Assembly (NCBI GenBank): GCA_030737835.1
Contig: CM060851.1
Location: 9,097,129 to 9,161,128 of the forward strand
Direction: 5' to 3'
Length of the DNA: 64,000 nt
Source of the DNA: Acorus gramineus
Taxonomy: Eukaryota; Streptophyta; Magnoliopsida; Acorales; Acoraceae
A program made the position numbers and the translations under genes. Under the pieces are notes generated by a model. The model was not told the DNA's origin and ran no database searches. It worked only from the letters and a program-made list of their open reading frames with translations. Of this stretch, positions 11,246 through 22,646 are shown piece by piece (position 1 is the first letter of the stretch; every line of letters starts with the position of its first letter).

Positions 11246-12326
11246 AAAAATCCATATAACCCCCTGAAATCTGATCTAAATCCATATAACCCCTACAATC
11301 TTCATATATCCATATAATCATACGCAATCTTCATATATTCATATAACCACCTCCGTCCACCTTCCGTCAGTCAGTTAACAGCGATGAATTTATACATGGG
11401 GTTATATGGATTTAAGCCATATTATAGGGGGTTATATAGATTTTTTCTAAATTTTTTTTTTTATGTTTTTTTTTTAAATTATAAATGACATATGATTTCA
11501 TAACCAGTACCCTGACACATTAATAATAGAGTAAATTAACATTTACATGCATTAACATCTAATGGATTGTAAATATTTGTTTTGTTGTCTTTTCTGCTAT
11601 TCTCATTGGAAAACGTAAAATTGATATTTTTGTTGTTTGATTCATCTTGGATAAAATAAGGATAAATAATAGATAAGAGATGGATAAGAGTTTATGGCTT
11701 TTTAAATGACAGCTATACCCCTACATAATTATTTGTGTTGGGAATAAGTATGAGAGATGTGTGTACGATATGATAGATGTGACAGTTTTTGAAAAAAAAA
11801 AAATTTAAAAATTCAAAAATGCCAAGAGAATGAGTTTTATTTTTTATTAAATCTTGTGGCACATCTTTTGTTTGTGTCATGAGAGTGATTTTTGTTGGAG
11901 ATAAACTGTATGTGGATGAGTAATTTTGAGTTCTTTTTTAAAATACCAAGAGATAGAATATATATCTATTTTACTTATATCTCTTTGGTGGGTGATCTTG
12001 TATGTGTTTATGATTTAAATAACCATTTTCTTTTATTAAAATTAAAGATGCATGGTATCTTAAAAAAAAATTTAAAAATAAATGTTAAACAGCTCAATTT
12101 TTAAACCACATGTAGAGAAAAAAAAAATCCATATAACCCCATGTAATCTGGCTTAAATCCATATAACGTCCTGCATAAATTCATCGTTGTTAACTCGACT
12201 GACGGAAGGCGGACGGAGGGGGTTATATGGATTTTAGGGTCTGATTACAGGGGTTATATGGATATATAAAGATTGCACGGGGTTATATGGATTTAGGCCA
12301 TATTTTAGGGGGTTATATGGATTTTT
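11246..12326. mobile_element. Foldback-like element with roughly 200-bp inverted arms
   Basis: The left arm (11246-11450) and right arm (12124-12326) are inverted copies built from repeated ATCCATATAACCCC motifs around a CTCCGTCC-CCTTCCGTCAGTC centre. Each arm is also an imperfect palindrome. The spacer contains a MITE-like stretch (about 11580-11900) that matches 51330-51600. The element interrupts the EXO70 3' flank, which continues beyond it by comparison with 31310-31790. Superfamily and target duplication were not resolved. Confidence 0.7.
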
Positions 12327-12334
12327 CCCTATTT

Positions 12335-12545
12335 ATATTGAGGTATTCGTGCAGCAACCATGACTTTAGATTTTCTAAACGTTACTTCGTTTTCAAGGTG
12401 GTTGATATGTCACTTTGTTTGTTAAAAGAAATGTAACTGTAGTTATCAAGCCGGAAATTTAGTTGCTGTCCGCAAGAATCTGATTAGTCGGCACGTTCAT
12501 AACGTATTTTATATAGCAACTTGTCAAATTTTTATTACAATATAT
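12335..12545 (+). repeat. Continuation of the EXO70 3' flank, matching 31560-31790
   Basis: Shared blocks are TTTTCTAAACGTTA, TTCAAGGTGGTTGAT, TTTGTTTG or TTTGCTTG, a TTATCAAG block and AGAATCTTGATT or AGAATCTGATTAG. At 31310-31790 these blocks follow the first part of the flank without interruption, showing that the foldback element was inserted here. Confidence 0.55.
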
Positions 12546-12627
12546 TTATTTTTGATGGGGACATCAACCGCATAGTCCGTGATCCCAACAATTCATAACA
12601 AAGGTGACATCATCAATAGGACAGAAT

Positions 12628-13324
12628 TAGGGGTGACCAAAAACCCGCGAGCCCGGCTCAGTCCGGCCAAAGGTTCTACCGTTTTTTTTTTTTTAAACCC
12701 TTTTCAAACTACTATTTATTTTAAATTTAGTTTAAATTTACTTATATTCTTGTCATTTCTTAAATAATGATTTTGAGTAGAGTTGTGCAAATGATAGATA
12801 AAATGGATAGGTGCCAACCTAGTTGGGATGTACTCATTTTATTGTGATGCAGTCATCACCCACAAGCTAATATCCAATCATTGTAATGCTCCATTAAAAA
12901 TTTTTCTATGAATTTATAGTAGCTATTCAATTAATGTTCAAATATTTCTTGTTGTAAACTTATAATGTGCAATTATTGTGAAGTTATATCAATATTCAAT
13001 TCAAATAGTTTTATTGTTCAAAGTATTTTCAATTCAAATTATTCAACTTTTTTATTTACTTTATTGTACGTTTTAATTTAACTAAAAAAAATATAAAAAA
13101 AAAGGTGTAGGCGACAAAGCTCGGCCCGAACTTTAAGCTTGGCCTAGACTTGGCCCATTTGTGGCTGGACCTATGGGCGTGCGCGGGCCTAATTTTAGAC
13201 TTTAGGCCCAGCTCGGGCCCGTGCCCGAAGCCCTTCAAACCGGGTCTAGGCCCACCGGAAAAAAGCCCGGCCCGAGCAAAGCCCGGTTTAGGCCCGACCG
13301 GAGCCGGGCCGATGGCCACCCCTA
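12628..13324. mobile_element. Non-autonomous hAT element (697 bp)
   Basis: Perfect 8-bp target duplication GACAGAAT at 12620-12627 and 13325-13332. The ends are inverted: TAGGGGTGACCA at the left and TGGCCACCCCTA at the right, resembling Ac/Ds-type termini (TAGGG-TG). The right third (13100-13320) is rich in GGCCCG and GCCCGG motifs, which open long spurious frames on both strands. No transposase is encoded. An 8-bp duplication with these ends is diagnostic of the hAT superfamily. Confidence 0.9.
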
Positions 13325-13540
13325 GACAGAATGATGCTACATATTGCCAATTGAACGGAAAAAGTCTATTTCGTATCTTACTTTGACATTTGTCTAGAGA
13401 CAACAATACATAGAAATATATATTTTTTTTTACTGAGGATATGAGAACTAAATACTGAGAAGTGATCTACAGACATATTTCTGCGAAATTCGGCAGGGGC
13501 TTCGAGCATTTAGCGAGGCATTTTGGCGGAGATTGAAAAA

Positions 13541-13770
13541 CTGATTTTGTGTAAATATTGAGGTTTGAAACTGATTTTGCAAGAAGCCGTCACCCTTACT
13601 TTTTGAAAATTGCAACTTTTATATTTTTTTGTCTCAAATTTGTGTGCATGAAACTATTGTAGTAAATCTGTTTAATTCAATAATTATAGAAGCAGTTTCC
13701 TACAAACACAAAAGCTATCGAATCATACAAATATAAAAGCTATAGAATCATACAACTAAACGCTGCCTTT
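13541..13770. mobile_element. MITE-like repeat related to 16545-16795
   Basis: It shares TTTTTGAAAAT-GCA, AGAAGCAG-TTTC-T and AAACACAAAAGCT or AAACGCAAAAGCT blocks with 16545-16795, and ends in ACTAAACG or ACTAAACAC. A short direct duplication (AAAGCTAT-GAATCATACAA, twice) lies near its right end. Borders are approximate. Confidence 0.5.
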
Positions 13771-13854
13771 CTCTTGCTCAGGTGTTCTCAGCAGCTAGAC
13801 ATTGGGTGGTGGGATCGGGTGAAGCTGTGCATGTGATTATGGCTGGACGTTTGG

Positions 13855-13970
13855 TTGTCAACGAAAGATGCCTATAGCAGCAAAATAAAATATGATGTAA
13901 GATATTACTTGCAAAGGACGTCAAACTCTATTGATGCAATACAAGTAATCTATTGATGCATCAACTGTGT
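13855..13970 (+). repeat. Hairpin-type repeat, inverted copy at 42345-42455
   Basis: TTGTCAACGAAAGAT, GCAAAATAAAATATGA and GCAATACAAGTAATCTATTG recur on the opposite strand at 42345-42455, where the hairpin ends are perfect. No gene. Confidence 0.6.
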
Positions 13971-13974
13971 CAGC

Positions 13975-15855
13975 CGACCAATGATACTGAATTTCCTCTT
14001 TGTTTCCTTCGTGACACGGTCTAATAAAACTGTCATCCAGCAGTTGCATGCATGTGATGTAATTAAATGCAAATACTGCACTGCCTACGTAGACATAAAA
14101 ACAATTTATACCAGTTTATGATTTATGCTAGTCCATGATCCATTATGATTGAAGGGATTGGCACGTTGTCACCTATGATATGTTTTCTCATGAGAAGATA
14201 GATCACATGTAATCTAGGTCTATTTGTGATGCAGAACGAGTGGTTAACGATTTTTTAGAGCGATGAATTCGAAAAGGTCTACTTTTAAGATTTTTAAGTA
14301 ATTACAAAAAAATCGGTTAATGAAAACAAAAGGCGTCATGAACTCGGAATCCCTTGAAATTTTTAATACTGGGGGTATATATCGATGAGATCTTTAAAAA
14401 TTGTCGCTACGCAACCATGCGCGTGTATTTTTTCATTTTTTCTATTTTTAGGCATTCAACATGAATTTTTTGCTATTTTTAATACCTTTTATGAGTTATC
14501 AAATTAATTTTATGAATTGTTTGATTTGATTTAAATCAAAACTAATTAAGGTTTTTTTTTTTTTTTACAAATTCCATATTAGTTCATGCAAAAGTTATTC
14601 ACTTCAATTAATGCTAAAAAATACTTTCAATTCATGATAGTTTGTTGAGTTAGATTCACTTTATCTTTTCAGTTCAATTCACTTAACTATATTTCAATTC
14701 ACAAATGTTTCAATGTCGATCAAAAGTGTCCTTATCAAGGTATGACTTTTAGTACTCATTTCCTATCAAAGTGACGTGCATGGCCATCGATTTCCATGTT
14801 CAGTACATCCTCCCCTGTTGAACAAGGACAGCGAGCTTTTAGTTAGTTTTTGACCAATCACAGTTCTCTCTGTGTTACCTATACGTATAGAAATGCACAC
14901 CTTTTAAAATGATAAAACCTATGTATTCTTTACGCTCACACACAATCATCCGCACTTGGTGTAATATGTAAAAATTTCAAACATGTCATGAACATTATTC
15001 AATTTTGAGTCACATAATGTTTTAATGCTTAATCTTTTGTATTTTTAGAATAAAAAGTTTGTTTCCTACAATAGTCATAAAGGTTAAAAACAAAAAAATA
15101 CAAATGAAAAAATACAAAGAAAAAACCACTTTCATAGTAATTAAAAATTAGAAGAAAGAATAAAAAATAAAAAACAAAAACAAAAAGAAAATAAAAAAAA
15201 ATAAAAGCTCACTGAAAAAGATAATACGAAATCAATTTTTTTGTTTCAAAAAAGTATATGTAAACACTAAAAATTCCTTAAATATTGGGATTCATTTTAA
15301 TTTATTTATTGATTTGTTACAAAAATTCTTATAATATTAAAAAAAAAATTATAAAATAGGAACCAAATAAATAAATGTTAATTAAATATAAAGGGAAATC
15401 AAAATAAAGCAATGTACAATTTTTAAAAAAAACCTAATACAAAAGTGATGAATCATAAAGAAAAAAAAATTAACTTTCATTTCAATTTTAGTTGATGATG
15501 TGGGATGCATATTAACGAAATAAAAATATTTTTTAAGAAAATTATTAAAACATGATCAATTTTGTAAATAAATAAATTTAAATGTTAATTTAAAAATTAG
15601 TTATTTTTTTGTAGATTTTTTCCCTTTGATTTTGGGGGCCCTAAATGAGGTGGGGCCCCTAGGTAATGGCTTACTCGACCTATGCCATGAGTATATATTG
15701 ATGAGAATCTTATTGACAAATGTGTTTTTTAAAGAGTTAAAAATATTTCATTATTTATAAAATCAATAATAACATTATGATTAATATATTTTAATAGACA
15801 TGTATCGTTTATATGTAGTGAAGACATTATATACTAATATGAAATTTTTTTTGGG
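13975..15855. other. AT-rich intergenic DNA, no gene seen
   Basis: Long runs of A and T, with a small GC-rich island near 15630-15690 (GGGGGCCCTAAATGAGG) that vaguely recalls 43370-43400. No supported gene, and no element with identifiable ends. Confidence 0.5.
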
Positions 15856-16540
15856 ACTCAGTGCTAGCTGTAACACGCGACCCTCTTTCGTTTGATCGGT
15901 TAATGATAAATTGTACAGCTGATCCTAATTTGGCAGGTCTGACATTATCATCGAAGATTGCTTGATGGGACATTAAAGTTATTTAACACGCACCCCTATA
16001 CTGCTGCACCGAACCGACACAACCTATTATATGTGTAGAAGTCAAAATCTGTCACATCTTAAGATTCATTTAAAAAGAGCATATCTTCTTAGTTCATAAC
16101 ATGGGGTCATAAACAAAACATTATTTCAGGTTAAGCAAGAGGAGAATTCTATCCCATGATATATTCACACCCTCATAAAAATAAGCACACCCCCTCCCAC
16201 TATAAATAGAAGGGTATCCCCTTCATTAAAAGGGAAAACTTCTTCTTCTTCCCTCAAAAAAGAGAACCCTAGACCCAAGCTTGAAATCCCATTTTAATAG
16301 AGTTTGGGCTTCACCGTCAGAGGCTCTCGTAAAAAAGGAACTACGTGTGGCTTGATCTCTCAAAAAGGATACGCAGGCAACCTGATTTACATCAGGTTTA
16401 GTCCAGACAAACATCCACCAAATCACTCCACCATCGTCGTCGTCTCTTCGTGGATCTACCCAAACCAAGCCCGGACCGCCATCGAGTCCAGCCTATTCAA
16501 GGAGGAGGACATTTTCACCTCCCGCAATATGAAATGCAAA
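15856..16540 (+). other. Possible LTR or TRIM fragment with TATA box, unclassified
   Basis: A TATAAATAG box at 16202 is followed by a leader-like stretch that includes GGATACGCAGGCAACCTG (16370-16387), text of a kind I have seen in plant retrotransposon LTRs. A 96-residue frame at 16304-16594 shows no known domain, so I do not call it a gene. No partner LTR or target duplication was found. Confidence 0.3.
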
Positions 16541-16544
16541 AAAA

Positions 16545-16795
16545 AAAAAACTTGGTGTGTTTGGTTATGTAGAAGTGATTTTACAAAAATCTGAGTTTTA
16601 AATTAAACTGATTCTGTAGGAAGCTCACATCCCCTAGTTTTTGAAAATCGCAGTTTTTTTAGCATTATTTTGCTTGAAATCTGTTTGTAAGAATTTGCTA
16701 AAATAAAATTGTTTGTTACATGATTAGAGAAGCAGCTTTCTGTAAACGCAAAAGCTGTGCAATTGCAGAACTAAACACGTCTAATCAAATTGGAA
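16545..16795. mobile_element. MITE-like repeat with GTGTTTGGTT / AACTAAACAC ends
   Basis: The left end GTGTGTTTGGTTATG and the right end CAGAACTAAACACG are inverted relatives. The interior matches 13541-13770. Borders are approximate and no target duplication was settled. Confidence 0.5.
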
Positions 16796-16919
16796 AATTC
16801 AATTAGGATTTGGGAACTATATACCACAATTTTTCATTTTAAAAAAAAATTCATTTTTTTCTGATCAAACATTCTCTTTTAAATAACATTCGTACAAAAA
16901 ATCTTTGCAAAAAAAAGTG

Positions 16920-17400
16920 TACTTATATCAACATGTCAATGATAATTTAGTTACCATTACAATTGTGTAAATAACTTTTTATACGATTCCATCAAATGGT
17001 TGTAATAACACCTGTATGCGAAAATATGGCAATCTGTGTTCGGGTCTAGCATTATTTTTCTTATCAATATCTTTTCATCTTCAAAAGCTCATATAATTGG
17101 AGATGATATTTCGCTATCAAATTATTTAGAAATGCGAAAATTTAATTAACACATGCATCATCTCTGGTGAGTGAAAATTTGAGTACATATTTTGTCAACC
17201 AAATAACACCAAATTTGTTGAAGATAGACATAAAAAACATGGCGGCTGAGATGTAATCAATTATTTGTAAATGTGACACACTGGTGATGCTATTTGTTTC
17301 TCCGGAGTGTCTCCACCTAGTGCAGGGCAAGTATTGCTCTTGTTTTTCTTTTTCATATCTATTTACTCTCATTCTCAATCCAAACTTGTACTGGCACTTT
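16920..17400 (+). repeat. 5'-flank segment of a lost EXO70 unit, matching 530-1000
   Basis: See 530-1000 for the shared blocks. Downstream lies the CACTA element, and after that a segment matching the EXO70 3' flank (31310-31790) with no EXO70 coding sequence between. I infer a former EXO70 unit here. Confidence 0.45.
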
Positions 17401-17620
17401 ATAAAATGAAAATGGCGGAAATAAGAGTCTTATCTTTTTTTCTTAAAAAAAAAAAAAAAAAATCTCGCTGATCTGTTTCATGGTATCAATATTTTAGGTT
17501 TGGATTCAAATTCAGGATTAGATTTAGATTGTGTGTCCATTTGAAGCGGTCATCTCGGTGATGAGGTTTGGACTTTGAACATATTAATGAAAAGAATTAA
17601 AAACATCAATAATTTTTAAA

Positions 17621-19047
17621 TTAAATAAAGGGGAACCTCTCAATTGGATACGTCCACCGATATTGCACTGGTCTGTCTAACTTTGCCTCCTCTGCCAGAT
17701 GAATTGGCAAATGTACCATAATATCAAAAAATGCAGGTGGAAAAATCAATTTCAATTTGCATAATGTTGCAACAATATTAGCTTGAAGTTGCTCTAGCTC
17801 TACTACCCTCAACACCTTAGAACATACATGCTTAAAGAATGTTGACAACTCTATTAGAGTGGTGTATACTTCTTTTGGCAAGAGTCCACGTATTGCAAGC
17901 GGAATAAACTGTTGCATAAGAACATGACAATCAGGACTCTTCAACCCTGAGATTTTACCTTGTTTAACTTGAACACATCTTGAGACATTGGAAGAATAAC
18001 CATTTGGTATTTTAATGTCCTTCAAACATTGAAAAAATCTTCTCTTCTCATTCAAAGATATTGTATAGCATGCAGGTGGTATTAAGAACTTACTCCCTTC
18101 TGGTATAGGGAGAAGCTGCTCCCTAATACAACAATTGGAGATCAAGACAAGTATTTAAGTTATCTTTTGTCTTGTCATTTAGGTTCAATAACGTGAAAAT
18201 CACATTATCACAAACATTCTTCTCTATGTGCAAAATGTCCAGATTGTGTCGCAACAAAATATGTTTCCAATAAGGCAACTTAGAAAAAAAATTGATCCTC
18301 TTCGTCTAATTCTTTGGAAAGTGACAATCATCATTCTTTCTCTTTTGGCAAAACTTATTTATTTCTGCTTTACAAAAGTAATTTGCTCATAGTCATGCAA
18401 ACCTTCAATAACATCAAATCCGCTCAACGTTATAGGCGCCAATCCAATCTCTTTCTTGTTATTAAAAGACTTTTTATTTTGACAATATCTATGATCAGGC
18501 AATAAGAAACAAAGATGACCCATGTAACAATATTTATGTCCATGATTTAATCTTTTAGAGTGAGAATCTTTGTGTCAACATGGGCATGCTTTTTGGCCTT
18601 TAGTGATCCATCCTGATAAGATGACATAGGCTGAAAAATCATTAATAGTCCATAATAGCATTGCATGCATTTGAAAATTTTGCTTAGAAAATGCATCGTA
18701 TGTCTCAACTCCATTTGACCACAAATCAATCAGCTCATCTATCAATGGTTGTAGATACACATCGATATCATTTTGAGGATCCTTAGGCCCAAGAATAAGA
18801 AGTGACAATATGAAGAATGATTGTTTGGCAAATTATACAGAATGAGAATAACTGGCCATGTGCTATAGGGAGTAGCCATATTAGCAAAGGGAGAAAACCC
18901 ATCACTTTTTAAGCCAAGTCTAACATTGCGAGGTTCTGAACCAAACGAAGGATATTATTTGTTAATAGCTTCCCAAACCATAGAGTCCTAAGGATGCCTT
19001 AAGACTTCGTTTTCTTTACGTTGAGTAGCATGCCATCTCATATCATC
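17621..19047 (-). pseudogene. CACTA transposase, tnp2 C-terminal half plus DUF4218
   Basis: Read on the minus strand from 19047: DDMRWHATQRKENEVLRHP, two in-frame stops, EPRNVRLGLKSDGFSPFANM, STWPVILILYNLP, then (18808-18575) a GPKDPQNDIDVYLQPLIDEL block with YDAFSKQNFQMHAMLLWTIN and GWITKGQKACP. Further on come PYWKHILLRHNLDILHIEKN (about 18270) and the DUF4218 segment at 18145-17621, with GLKSPDCHVLMQQFIPLAIR, IFPPAFFDIMVHLPIHLAEE and PVQYRWTYPIER. These are the hallmark motifs of plant En/Spm transposases. Stops and frame changes show it is not functional. The call as transposase is firm; the number of lesions was not counted. Confidence 0.88.
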
Positions 19048-19636
19048 AGTTATATATGTGTCACTTTTAGCCTGCTGGTAACCGTTGGAGCGTTCTGGCA
19101 GTTTTTCGTTTTTTTCGGTTTTCGATCGGAACCGCTAATTTTTGGGCTGTTAGCTATCGTCCTGAGCTAGAGGACTCCGATTGAAAATCTAACTGCATAT
19201 TTGGTGTCCTGGTGCCATTTTAGACCTCTCACGAAAATTTCATCGAATTCCGGTAACGTTTTCGAAATTTCACAGTTCCGGGGCGTATCCGGGTTTTTTA
19301 AGTCGCACACTATATAAGAGTGGGATCTAATTTTCGAGTTACTATTCATCATCCCTACCACTTTCATTTTCTCTCTCCCCTCTCTCTTTTTCTCACTTTT
19401 GAGCCCCCCTAGACCCCTCAAACCTAAAAACCTAAAGCACGAGAAGTGTAGATCGGGTCCCGATCTACACTCCGGTGTCTTCAAATCCCGTTTCCGACGA
19501 TCCTAGCCTCTCCGACCTCCCCTCTCTCTCCTCTGTTTCGGGCCATTTCGAGGGCCATGGTAGATCGGGGCGAAAGAGAACCGTTGGGAAAGGTTCCGGC
19601 GTGCGGAGAGCAACCGGACTTCGCTCCCTCCCCTTG

Positions 19637-20959
19637 GTAAGGTCCTTTTCTTCTCTTTTCTTGCATAGATGTATGCTAGGGGGATGGATCTAGGGTTGGG
19701 TGGTGGTCGGCGGCGGAGGGTGGCCGTCGGAGGGCTGTGGGAGGCGGTCGGAGGCTGTGGGGGTGGTCGGAGGAGGGTGGAAGAGGAGCTCGGGCTGGCA
19801 GGATTGCAGCTCGGGCTGGCAGGCTGCTGTCTCGGGCAGGGCAGCAGCGCAGGGGGGGTGCAGGCGCAGTGGTTGGCGCGGGCGCGCGCGTGCGTGCGCG
19901 CGGGCGTGCACGCGTGCGTGCGCTCGGGCGGTGCTGAGGGCCAACAGGGCTGGGCGTGGGGCGCTCGACTGGCGCTGGAGGCCAGCAGGGCTGGGCGTGC
20001 GCGCTGGGCAGGCTGGCATGGGTTAGCTCGGGTAGGCTGGGAGCACTGCACCAGTTTGCTGGGTCGCGGGCGTGCGCTCGGGGGGTGCAGGGAGATGCAT
20101 GCGGGTAGGCGAGCTGGGCTGTGCGCGCTGGCAGGCCGGGAGAGCAGGCTGGGCGCGCAGGCGAGCAGGGCAGGGGCGCTCGGGTATCAGGCGGGCAGTG
20201 CTCCGGGCGTGCAGGCGAGCGGTGCTCGGGCCACTCGGTGACGCGCGCAGGCAGGCAACGCGGGCAGCAGCGCGGGCAGGCTGGCAGGCGCGCTGGGCGC
20301 GTGTTGCGCGTGCGTTCGCGTGGACGATGGGTGAGGGTCCCGGGTGCTGGGCGCAGAACGCTGGGCGCTGGGTCGCGGGTACCGGGTGCTGGCAGAGGGT
20401 GCTGGGCGCTGGGCGCTGGGGCGCTGGGCGCTGGGCACCGCTGTGTGGCGTGCGCGCGGGGCGCTGGGCAGAGGCAGGCGTGCGCGCGGTGTGGGAGCTG
20501 GTGGTGCGCGCGGAGTGCGCGCGGGGCGGAGCTGGCGGTGCGTGCGTGGTGCGTGCGGGTAGAGGCAGGTGGTGCGCGCAGAGCGAGGTGGTGCTCACGG
20601 GGGTGCGCGCGGGGCGAGGCGCTGCGCGCGGGGCGTGCGGGGTGCTCGCGCGCCAGCGCGAGGCGTGCAGGGTGCGCGCGGGCGGCTGCGCTGGGGCGCA
20701 GGGGGCGCGCGGTGTACCCGGGAGGTTCGGCGGTGCGCGGGGTGCGTTGGCTGAGGCGCGGCGGTGCACCCGGGCGGTCGAGCGGCCGTGCGGGTGGTTG
20801 CCGGCCGTGCGAGTGGTAGCCGGAGTGCTCGGGTTAGCGTGCGTGCGGATCGTATGCACGTTTGCCCGAGTGATAGGTGTTTAGTTGTGGGTTTGTGTGT
20901 TTGGGGTATTTTAGAGTATTTATGTATTGTTTTCACCATATTGAATGTCTGTCTTGCAG
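19637..20959 (+). other. Candidate LTR intron enclosing a GC-rich tract
   Basis: A CTTG|GTAAGG donor and a GTCTTGCAG|ATCT acceptor bracket the GC-rich part (about 19670-20870). LTR B has the matching TCG|GTAAGC donor and GTCTTGCAG|ATCT acceptor at 28419 and 27402, again around its GC-rich tract. The tract is made of GCGCGCGTGCGTGCGC-like alternating purine-pyrimidine runs and GCTGGGC and GGTGCGCGCGG repeats. Frames stay open in several phases on both strands because AT-containing stop codons are almost absent. Confidence 0.6.
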
Positions 20960-21782
20960 ATCTGGACGGTCGGTCGCGCGACAACCCTGATCTCTGGTGA
21001 GTGGGACAATCCAACCCAGTAGAGAGGCGTTATACGCATTTGGGCGTATACCGACCTCTCCTGGGGCACCATGGATTGATATTAACCGTTGTAATGTATA
21101 TTTCATGCGAGCATGATAATCTGTAGTATGCATGCCACCCTAGATTTGTATGCTAGGGACTTGTACCCTTAGGACCCGTATAAGAACCATGCACCCGGTT
21201 ATCATGTTTCCATGCTAGGAAGCCCGACCGATGCATGTTCCCATTTAGTTTAATTTATTTAAATAAAATGCGAGCATGTGATTATTAGCCTGTGTTAGTG
21301 AATATCATTGGGGAGGGGCCTCGCGAGGACAGCGGTGAGACCCGGGTTAGGGTACTCCGTGTTCCTTGTTTGGTTGTCGGGATGTCCTATATCGGGACCT
21401 CACGCTGCCCTCCCAAGGATTCTTTCCCCGTTAATATTCCAACCTTGTTATAACTTTATGCATGTTCCCCGCATCTTAGCTATGCGCCCTGGTGGAGTTC
21501 TGAAGGAACTCAGGACATTAGAGTTGTAGAGATGTGCTGTCTGCGGATCCGAGTGGATCATATGCGATGGATAGGCCGTTCTGTTCCCTCCGTTGGATCC
21601 GTGTAGAGACTACCCTGGCGTTGGAAAGGTTGTCCCGTGCAGGGGCTTCCATCAGTAGGCGCCTCCTGATTTGGTAGAAGGACTACGCCGAACGTGGGAG
21701 TGGCCAAACGACCTACGGAGTGGGGAGAGACTATCGGTGGACCAAGGGCGACCAACAGCCTAGTCAGTCCCAAGAGCCTAGG

Positions 21783-22100
21783 TCACCTGTTGAGGGTGAG
21801 GGTGAGGGTATGGTGGGCCGGCGATGTGGCGACCCACTGGATTGTAAGTCCCAATATCCTTGGTCACCCCTTGAGGGTGAGGGTGAGGGTGTAGCGGGTT
21901 GGCGGAAGCGACCCGCTGGTTTTGTGTAGCCAGTCCCAATATCCTTTGTCACCCATGGTAGGGTGAGGGTGAGGGTGTAGTGGGTTGGCGGTGAGCGACC
22001 CACTGGATTTGTGATTGGATGTTGATTAGTCCCAATATCCTATGTCACCCATTGAAGGGTGAGGGTGAGGGTGTAGTGGGTTGGCGGTAGCGACCCACTA
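21783..22100 (+). repeat. Tandem hairpin and G-tract array in LTR A (4 units, spaced about 80-95 bp)
   Basis: Each unit has hairpin I (TCACCC-N5/6-GGGTGA; the first unit has TCACC), then GGGTGAGGGTGAGGGTG, then hairpin II. Hairpin II stems are GTGGG/CCCAC in unit 1 (about 21814-21838), AGCGGGT/ACCCGCT in unit 2 (21893-21899 with 21911-21917), AGTGGGT/ACCCACT in unit 3 (21979-21985 with 21998-22004) and TAGTGGGT/ACCCACTA in unit 4 (22074-22081 with 22093-22100). Unit 2 differs from units 3 and 4 by a matched base-pair change. The three GGG tracts, with the GGG of hairpin II, also fit a G-quadruplex pattern (loops of about 3, 3 and 6). Confidence 0.85.
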
Positions 22101-22646
22101 GTTTGCGGAATTGTTATCTTTTGTGGCTTTGGTAATGAGATTGTGGATGATAAGGAATATCTGGTTGTGGTTAATATTGTCTGTGATGCATGGGTTGTGC
22201 CGTTCACTGAGCGTGTGGCTCACCCCTCGCATAATATTTTCTTCAGTGTCATCTGAGTCGGATCCAGAGGAGGAGCTCCCCGAGGGACTTCATCAGTAGC
22301 GGAGTAGCGCCACGTCCCGCGAGTTTCTGAGACTATCAGCATCCCTTGTGCCAGTATGTATTATTTTCCGTGCTTGGGCACGCGTTTGGTTGTATTTGGA
22401 TGTCTTTATATGTATATTGGCTCTCACAGGACATGATATGAAGTGTATAGAGTCTGTAGTGTGTTTTGATTACAGATTCAGTCTTTAGTTATCCGCATTT
22501 GGTGTATATATCATGTCAGCCCTGCTTTTGTTGTCTGTGTGTCATTCTGGTTGCTTGTGTATGATATATTATTGACCTCCTGTGTAGATTCTGATATTTT
22601 ATATACACTTGCCGCGTACCGGGGACGCCCGGGGCGTGACATCATC

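Larger units (their letters stand above)
19048..22641 (+). mobile_element. Solo LTR A, long gypsy-type (3.6 kb)
   Basis: It is flanked by TCATC at 19043-19047 and 22642-22646 and interrupts CACTA codons that read continuously without it. Its end is GGGGCGTGACA; its start is AGTTATATATGTG, where LTR B has TGTTATATATGTG, so the first T appears mutated. Contents in order: U3; a TATATAAG box at 19311; a CT-rich leader; a candidate intron 19637-20959 around an extremely GC-rich tract; a hairpin array 21783-22100; GTTCACTGAGCGTGTGGCTC near 22202, a block also found in LTRs B and C; and a U5-like end. No gag or pol is present between the target duplications, so it is a solo LTR. Long GC-containing LTRs suggest a Del/Tekay-like Ty3/gypsy lineage; this is inference. 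Confidence 0.8.

Noticed and set aside
13056..13406. 116-residue Gly/Pro-rich frame on the minus strand
   Set aside because: It lies in the GGCCCG-rich part of the hAT element and crosses its right end and target duplication.
16304..16594. 96-residue frame after a TATA box
   Set aside because: No known domain, ends in an A-run region, and the context looks like an LTR leader; not called as a gene.
19503..20884. Several long overlapping open frames on both strands (Ala/Arg/Gly- or Pro/Ala-rich) in LTR A
   Set aside because: The tract is so GC-rich that stop codons are nearly absent in every phase. Products are low complexity, and LTR B, with the same layout, encodes different ones.
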